A DNA stretch of 64,000 nt from Nonomuraea aridisoli (GTDB lineage Bacteria > Actinomycetota > Actinomycetes > Streptosporangiales > Streptosporangiaceae), in contig NZ_POUD01000007.1 of assembly GCF_003236395.1 (NCBI RefSeq), positions 18,146-82,145 of the forward strand, in the 5' to 3' direction. Shown here piece by piece: positions 61,146-64,000 of the stretch (position 1 is the stretch's first letter; every line of letters starts with the position of its first letter). The position numbers and the translations under genes were made by a program. The notes beneath the pieces were generated by a model, which saw only the letters and a list, made by a program, of their open reading frames with translations, was not told the DNA's origin and did no database searches.

Positions 61146-62293
61146 CCCCGGACCCCGAGCAGGTGCTCGAGGGCGAGCTGGTTGAGCCGGGTGAAGTGGA
61201 AGCCGCGGGCGGCGGCCACCTCGGGGTCGAAGGTGTCGTTCGCGAGGTCCTGCCAGGTCTCGCCGGCCGCGAGCGTGGGCTGCCCCAGCTCGTCCACGCG
61301 GGAGTTGCGCAGGGCCTCCTGCACCTCGGGGTCGGCGCGGAAGGCGCGCGACTTCTCCTTGAGGATCAGGTACGTGCGCATGTTCGCCGACGCGGAGTCC
61401 CACACGTCTTCCGGGTCCTCGGTGCGCAGCGGCTTGTAGTCGAAGTGGCGGGGGCCGTCGTAGCCGCCGTTCTCCAGCAGGTCGACCAGGAAGAAGGCGC
61501 TCTTCAGGTCGCCGTGGCCGAAGATGAGGTCCTGGTCGTACTTCGGGCCGTGCTGGCCGTTGAGGTCGATGTGGAAGAGCTTGCCGTGCCACAGGGCCTG
61601 GGCGATGCCGTGCACGAAGTTGAGCCCGGCCATCTGCTCGTGGCCGACCTCGGGGTTGAGGCCCACCATCTCGGGGTGCTCCAGCTCGTTGATCAGCGCC
61701 AGGGCGTGGCCGATCGTGGGCAGCAGGATGTCGCCGCGGGGCTCGTTCGGCTTGGGCTCCAGGGCGAAGCGGATGTCGTAGCCCTTGTCGATCACGTACT
61801 GGCAGAGGAGGTCGAGGCCCTCCTTGTAGCGGTCGAGCGCGGCCTTGACGTCCTTGGCGGCGTCGGACTCGGCGCCCTCGCGGCCGCCCCAGCAGACGTA
61901 CGTCCTCGCGCCGAGGGAGGCGGCGAGGTCGAGGTTGCGCATGACCTTGCGCAGGGCGTAGCGGCGGACGTCGCGGTCGTTGCTGGTGAACGCGCCGTCC
62001 TTGAAGACCGGGTGGGTGAACAGGTTGGTGGTGGCCATCGGCACCTTCATGCCGGTCTCGTCCAGCGCCTTCCTGAACGCCGCGATGGCCTTGTCGCGGT
62101 CGGGCTCGACGGCGAGGAGGTCGTCGTCGTGGAACGTGACGCCGTACGCGCCGCGCTCGGCGAGGCGGTGCACGCTCTCGACCGGGTCGAGCGGCGGGCG
62201 GGAGGCGTCGCCGAACGGGTCGCGCGCCTGCCAGCCGACCGTCCAGAGGCCGAAGGTGAAGCGGTCGTCGGGCGTGGGCGTGAAATCGGTCAT
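61142..62293 (-). CDS. xylA: Xylose isomerase
   Basis: Converts D-xylose to D-xylulose (and D-glucose to D-fructose) with two divalent metals. The 383-residue length and motifs match the short actinobacterial type: [15 protein letters not shown] at the N-terminus, VTFHDDDL with the catalytic His, [13 protein letters not shown] and [13 protein letters not shown] with metal ligands, and [19 protein letters not shown] 62293 has GCGGAG 6 bases upstream. It is divergent from a ROK repressor, the classical xylA-xylR arrangement. No xylulokinase gene lies in the operon. Confidence 0.95.
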   Translation of the reverse strand: MTDFTPTPDDRFTFGLWTVGWQARDPFGDASRPPLDPVESVHRLAERGAYGVTFHDDDLLAVEPDRDKAIAAFRKALDETGMKVPMATTNLFTHPVFKDGAFTSNDRDVRRYALRKVMRNLDLAASLGARTYVCWGGREGAESDAAKDVKAALDRYKEGLDLLCQYVIDKGYDIRFALEPKPNEPRGDILLPTIGHALALINELEHPEMVGLNPEVGHEQMAGLNFVHGIAQALWHGKLFHIDLNGQHGPKYDQDLIFGHGDLKSAFFLVDLLENGGYDGPRHFDYKPLRTEDPEDVWDSASANMRTYLILKEKSRAFRADPEVQEALRNSRVDELGQPTLAAGETWQDLANDTFDPEVAAARGFHFTRLNQLALEHLLGVRG

Positions 62294-62350
62294 ATTGGTC
62301 TCCGCTGCTATTAGTCCATAATCTGTACATAATCCTGAGGAGGTGGGCAC
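62294..62350. promoter_or_regulatory. Divergent xylA/ROK promoter region
   Basis: 57 bp, markedly AT-rich around ATTAGTCCATAATC, with CATAAT repeated at about 11-bp spacing. A likely operator for the ROK protein, though no clean palindrome is visible. Confidence 0.4.
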
Positions 62351-63493
62351 GTGGCGTCAAGAGGGGTCCGGCATGATTCCATGCGCGCCCGTAATCTGGC
62401 CGTAGTGCTGGCGACCATCCACCGGTCAGGACCTCATACCCGCGCCGCGCTCGCCGAGCGCACCGGGCTCACCAAGACGACCGTGTCCAGCCTGGTCGCC
62501 GACCTCCTGGAGGCCGGGGCGGTGACCGAGAGCGGGGCCGTTCGCGGGGGCGAGCGGGGGCGTCCGGGCGTGGCGGTGAGCCTGAGCGGGCACCGGGTGG
62601 CCGCGCTGGGGCTGGAGGTCAACATCGACTACCTCGCCGCCTGCGTGGTCGACCTGACCCGTACGGTGCGGCTGCGGCGCACGGTGCCGGCCGACAACCG
62701 CAGCTCCGACCCGGCGCTGATCCTCGCGGGGCTGCGCGACCTGGTGAAGCAGACCACGGCGGAGGCCGAGGCCGAGGGACTGCGGGTCATCGGAGGAGCC
62801 CTCGCCGTGCCGGGCACGGTCGAGGACGGCGTGCTGCGCAGCGCGCCGCATCTCGGGTGGCGCGACGTCCGCGTGGCCGACCTGATCGACCTGCCGTTCG
62901 CCGTCGACAACGAGGCGAACCTGGCGGCGCTCGGGGAGCTGTGGTTCGGCTCGGGGGAGGCCGACTTCCTCTACGTGTCCGGCGAGATCGGCATCGGCGC
63001 GGGCCTCGTGGTCGGCGGGACGGTGTTCCGTGGCACGTTCGGGCTGGCCGGGGAGCTGGGCCACGTGGTCGTCGTGCCGGACGGGCCCGGGTGCCGGTGC
63101 GGCGGTCGGGGCTGCCTGGAGGTGTACGCCGGCCAGGACGCCCTGCTCGGTGAGCTGGCCTCGGTGCCGGAGCTGGTGGACCGCCTGGAGTCGGGCGACC
63201 GGGAGGCGCTGGAGACGTGCGAGCGGGCCGGGCACGCGCTCGGCGTGGCGCTCACCTCGGCCGTCCACCTGCTCGACCCGGGCCGGATCGTGCTCGGCGG
63301 GATCTTCGCGCCGCTGTTCCCCTGGCTGGAGGGGCCGGTGGGCGGGGCGCTCGGGGCCCGGCTGGCGCAGATGCGCGGCACCCCGCCCGCCGTCGTCGTC
63401 TCCCGCACCGGCGCGGACGCGGCCGTGCTCGGCGCCGCCGGCCTGGTGATCCAGCAGGTCATCGCCGAACCGGCCGGGATGCTGGGACTGTGA
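62351..63493 (+). CDS. ROK-family transcriptional regulator (XylR-like)
   Basis: A 380-residue regulator: N-terminal winged helix ([24 protein letters not shown], ~residues 30-55) and a ROK sugar-kinase-like domain. The ATP-site region [13 protein letters not shown] and the zinc motif [10 protein letters not shown] are present, and the [11 protein letters not shown] substrate region is intact. Its position opposite xylA makes it the probable xylose-responsive repressor. GTG 62351 has AGGAGG 7 bases upstream. Its stop overlaps the GNAT gene start by one base. Confidence 0.9.
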   Translation: MASRGVRHDSMRARNLAVVLATIHRSGPHTRAALAERTGLTKTTVSSLVADLLEAGAVTESGAVRGGERGRPGVAVSLSGHRVAALGLEVNIDYLAACVVDLTRTVRLRRTVPADNRSSDPALILAGLRDLVKQTTAEAEAEGLRVIGGALAVPGTVEDGVLRSAPHLGWRDVRVADLIDLPFAVDNEANLAALGELWFGSGEADFLYVSGEIGIGAGLVVGGTVFRGTFGLAGELGHVVVVPDGPGCRCGGRGCLEVYAGQDALLGELASVPELVDRLESGDREALETCERAGHALGVALTSAVHLLDPGRIVLGGIFAPLFPWLEGPVGGALGARLAQMRGTPPAVVVSRTGADAAVLGAAGLVIQQVIAEPAGMLGL

Positions 63494-63924
63494 TGATCGA
63501 GGAGCGCACCCCCGCGGACCCGGAGCTGTCCGCCCTGCTCGACGCCGCCTTCGCCGAACTCGTCGCCCGCTACGGCCCCGAAGGCCGCTCGCAGGTCAAG
63601 GACGGCGCCCGCTTCCTGGTCGCCACGCTGGACGGCCGTGCGGTCGGCTGCGGCGCCGTGCAGCCGGTGGACGACGTGACGGGGGAGCTCAAACGGATGT
63701 ACGTGATCCCGGAGTGCCGGGGGCGCGGGGTCGCCACGGCGCTGCTGGCGGCGCTGGAGGACCTGGCCCGCGACCTCGGTCACCGGCGGCTGCGGCTGGC
63801 GACCGGCCTGCGGCAGCCCGAGGCCATCGCCCTGTACGAGAGCCGCGCGTACACGCTGACGGAGCCGTACGGGAGGTACGTGGACGCGCCGCTGACCCGC
63901 TGTTACGTCAAGGTCCTGGTGTAG
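63493..63924 (+). CDS. GNAT-family N-acetyltransferase
   Basis: A 143-residue acetyltransferase. The acetyl-CoA loop is ELKRMYVIPECRGRGVATALL (R-G-R-G-V-A), with LATGLRQPEAIALYES as the late helix-turn typical of the family. ATG 63493 shares one base with the ROK stop; GTG 63490 is also possible. Translation is coupled to the repressor gene. The substrate is unknown. Confidence 0.85.
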   Translation: MIEERTPADPELSALLDAAFAELVARYGPEGRSQVKDGARFLVATLDGRAVGCGAVQPVDDVTGELKRMYVIPECRGRGVATALLAALEDLARDLGHRRLRLATGLRQPEAIALYESRAYTLTEPYGRYVDAPLTRCYVKVLV

Positions 63925-63930
63925 ACGCGG

Positions 63931-64000
63931 TCACTCGAGGGTGAGGCGCACCGGGGCGCCGGCCGGGTCGGCGGCGGCCACGAGGGAGAAGGGGATGCGG
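63931..64000 (-). CDS. 3' end of a gene continuing beyond the window
   Basis: The last 22 codons before a TGA at 63931 on the minus strand encode a beta-strand-like tail (FSLVAAADPAGAPVRLTLE) with G/C third positions throughout. It converges on the GNAT gene with 6 bases between stops. Too short to identify. Confidence 0.45.
   Translation of the reverse strand, partial: RIPFSLVAAADPAGAPVRLTLE

Overview
The window is high-GC actinomycete DNA. Coding thirds are strongly G/C at the third base, GTG and TTG starts are common, and several genes appear to be read from leaderless mRNAs. Class I lysyl-tRNA synthetase, a poly-HAMP hybrid kinase, an NIT-type sensor ATPase, DUF3151 and a second, short Rho point to the Streptosporangiales (a Nonomuraea-like organism). 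That placement is inference; no rRNA or other decisive marker is present, and I saw no tRNA, CRISPR array, transposase or phage gene.

Layout. 1-4188: end of a surface-sugar locus (nucleotide-sugar dehydrogenase, glycosyltransferase, anchored surface protein). 4243-6028: NrtR-like Nudix regulator and a HisC/Pat aminotransferase. 6051-17599: a sugar-polymer catabolic island (Tat-exported enzyme, ABC permeases, binding lipoprotein, oxidoreductase, heparinase-type lyase, two amidohydrolases) with two closely related same-orientation regulators at its edges; a third, more distant paralog lies at 24408-25697. 17657-26061: GNAT protein, glycerophosphodiesterase, CorA, PurD-PurC, MurA. 26062-34987: EamA exporter, a HemL-like aminotransferase divergent from an FAH-family hydrolase and AraC-type regulator, PurA, DUF3151, class II aldolase, DedA, a RodZ-ectodomain-like protein, PyrE.

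35110-55622 is signalling-rich: a sigma factor fused to its own zinc-finger anti-sigma domain, a membrane helix and a large ectodomain; a NYN protein with a repetitive linker; a response regulator with a 1394-residue HAMP-repeat hybrid kinase, divergent from a SpoIIE-type phosphatase; an S9-family pseudo-peptidase; an RlmA-type rRNA methyltransferase; short Rho; a 47-residue zinc protein missed by length cut-offs; a metallo-beta-lactamase-fold hydrolase; a NIT sensor ATPase; small membrane proteins; a PanE-like reductase; a glycosyltransferase. 55696-64000 holds a P-loop kinase, class I LysRS, a cytoplasmic subtilisin-like protease, a xylose-isomerase operon with a divergent ROK repressor, a GNAT protein and the end of one more gene.

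Most notable: the three PrpR_N-like/GGDEF-like/winged-helix regulators around the catabolic island; an amidohydrolase pair in which one member has lost all metal ligands; the one-piece sigma/anti-sigma/sensor protein; an S9 peptidase lacking catalytic Ser and His; and perfect or near-perfect repeats in two divergent promoter regions that look like operators.
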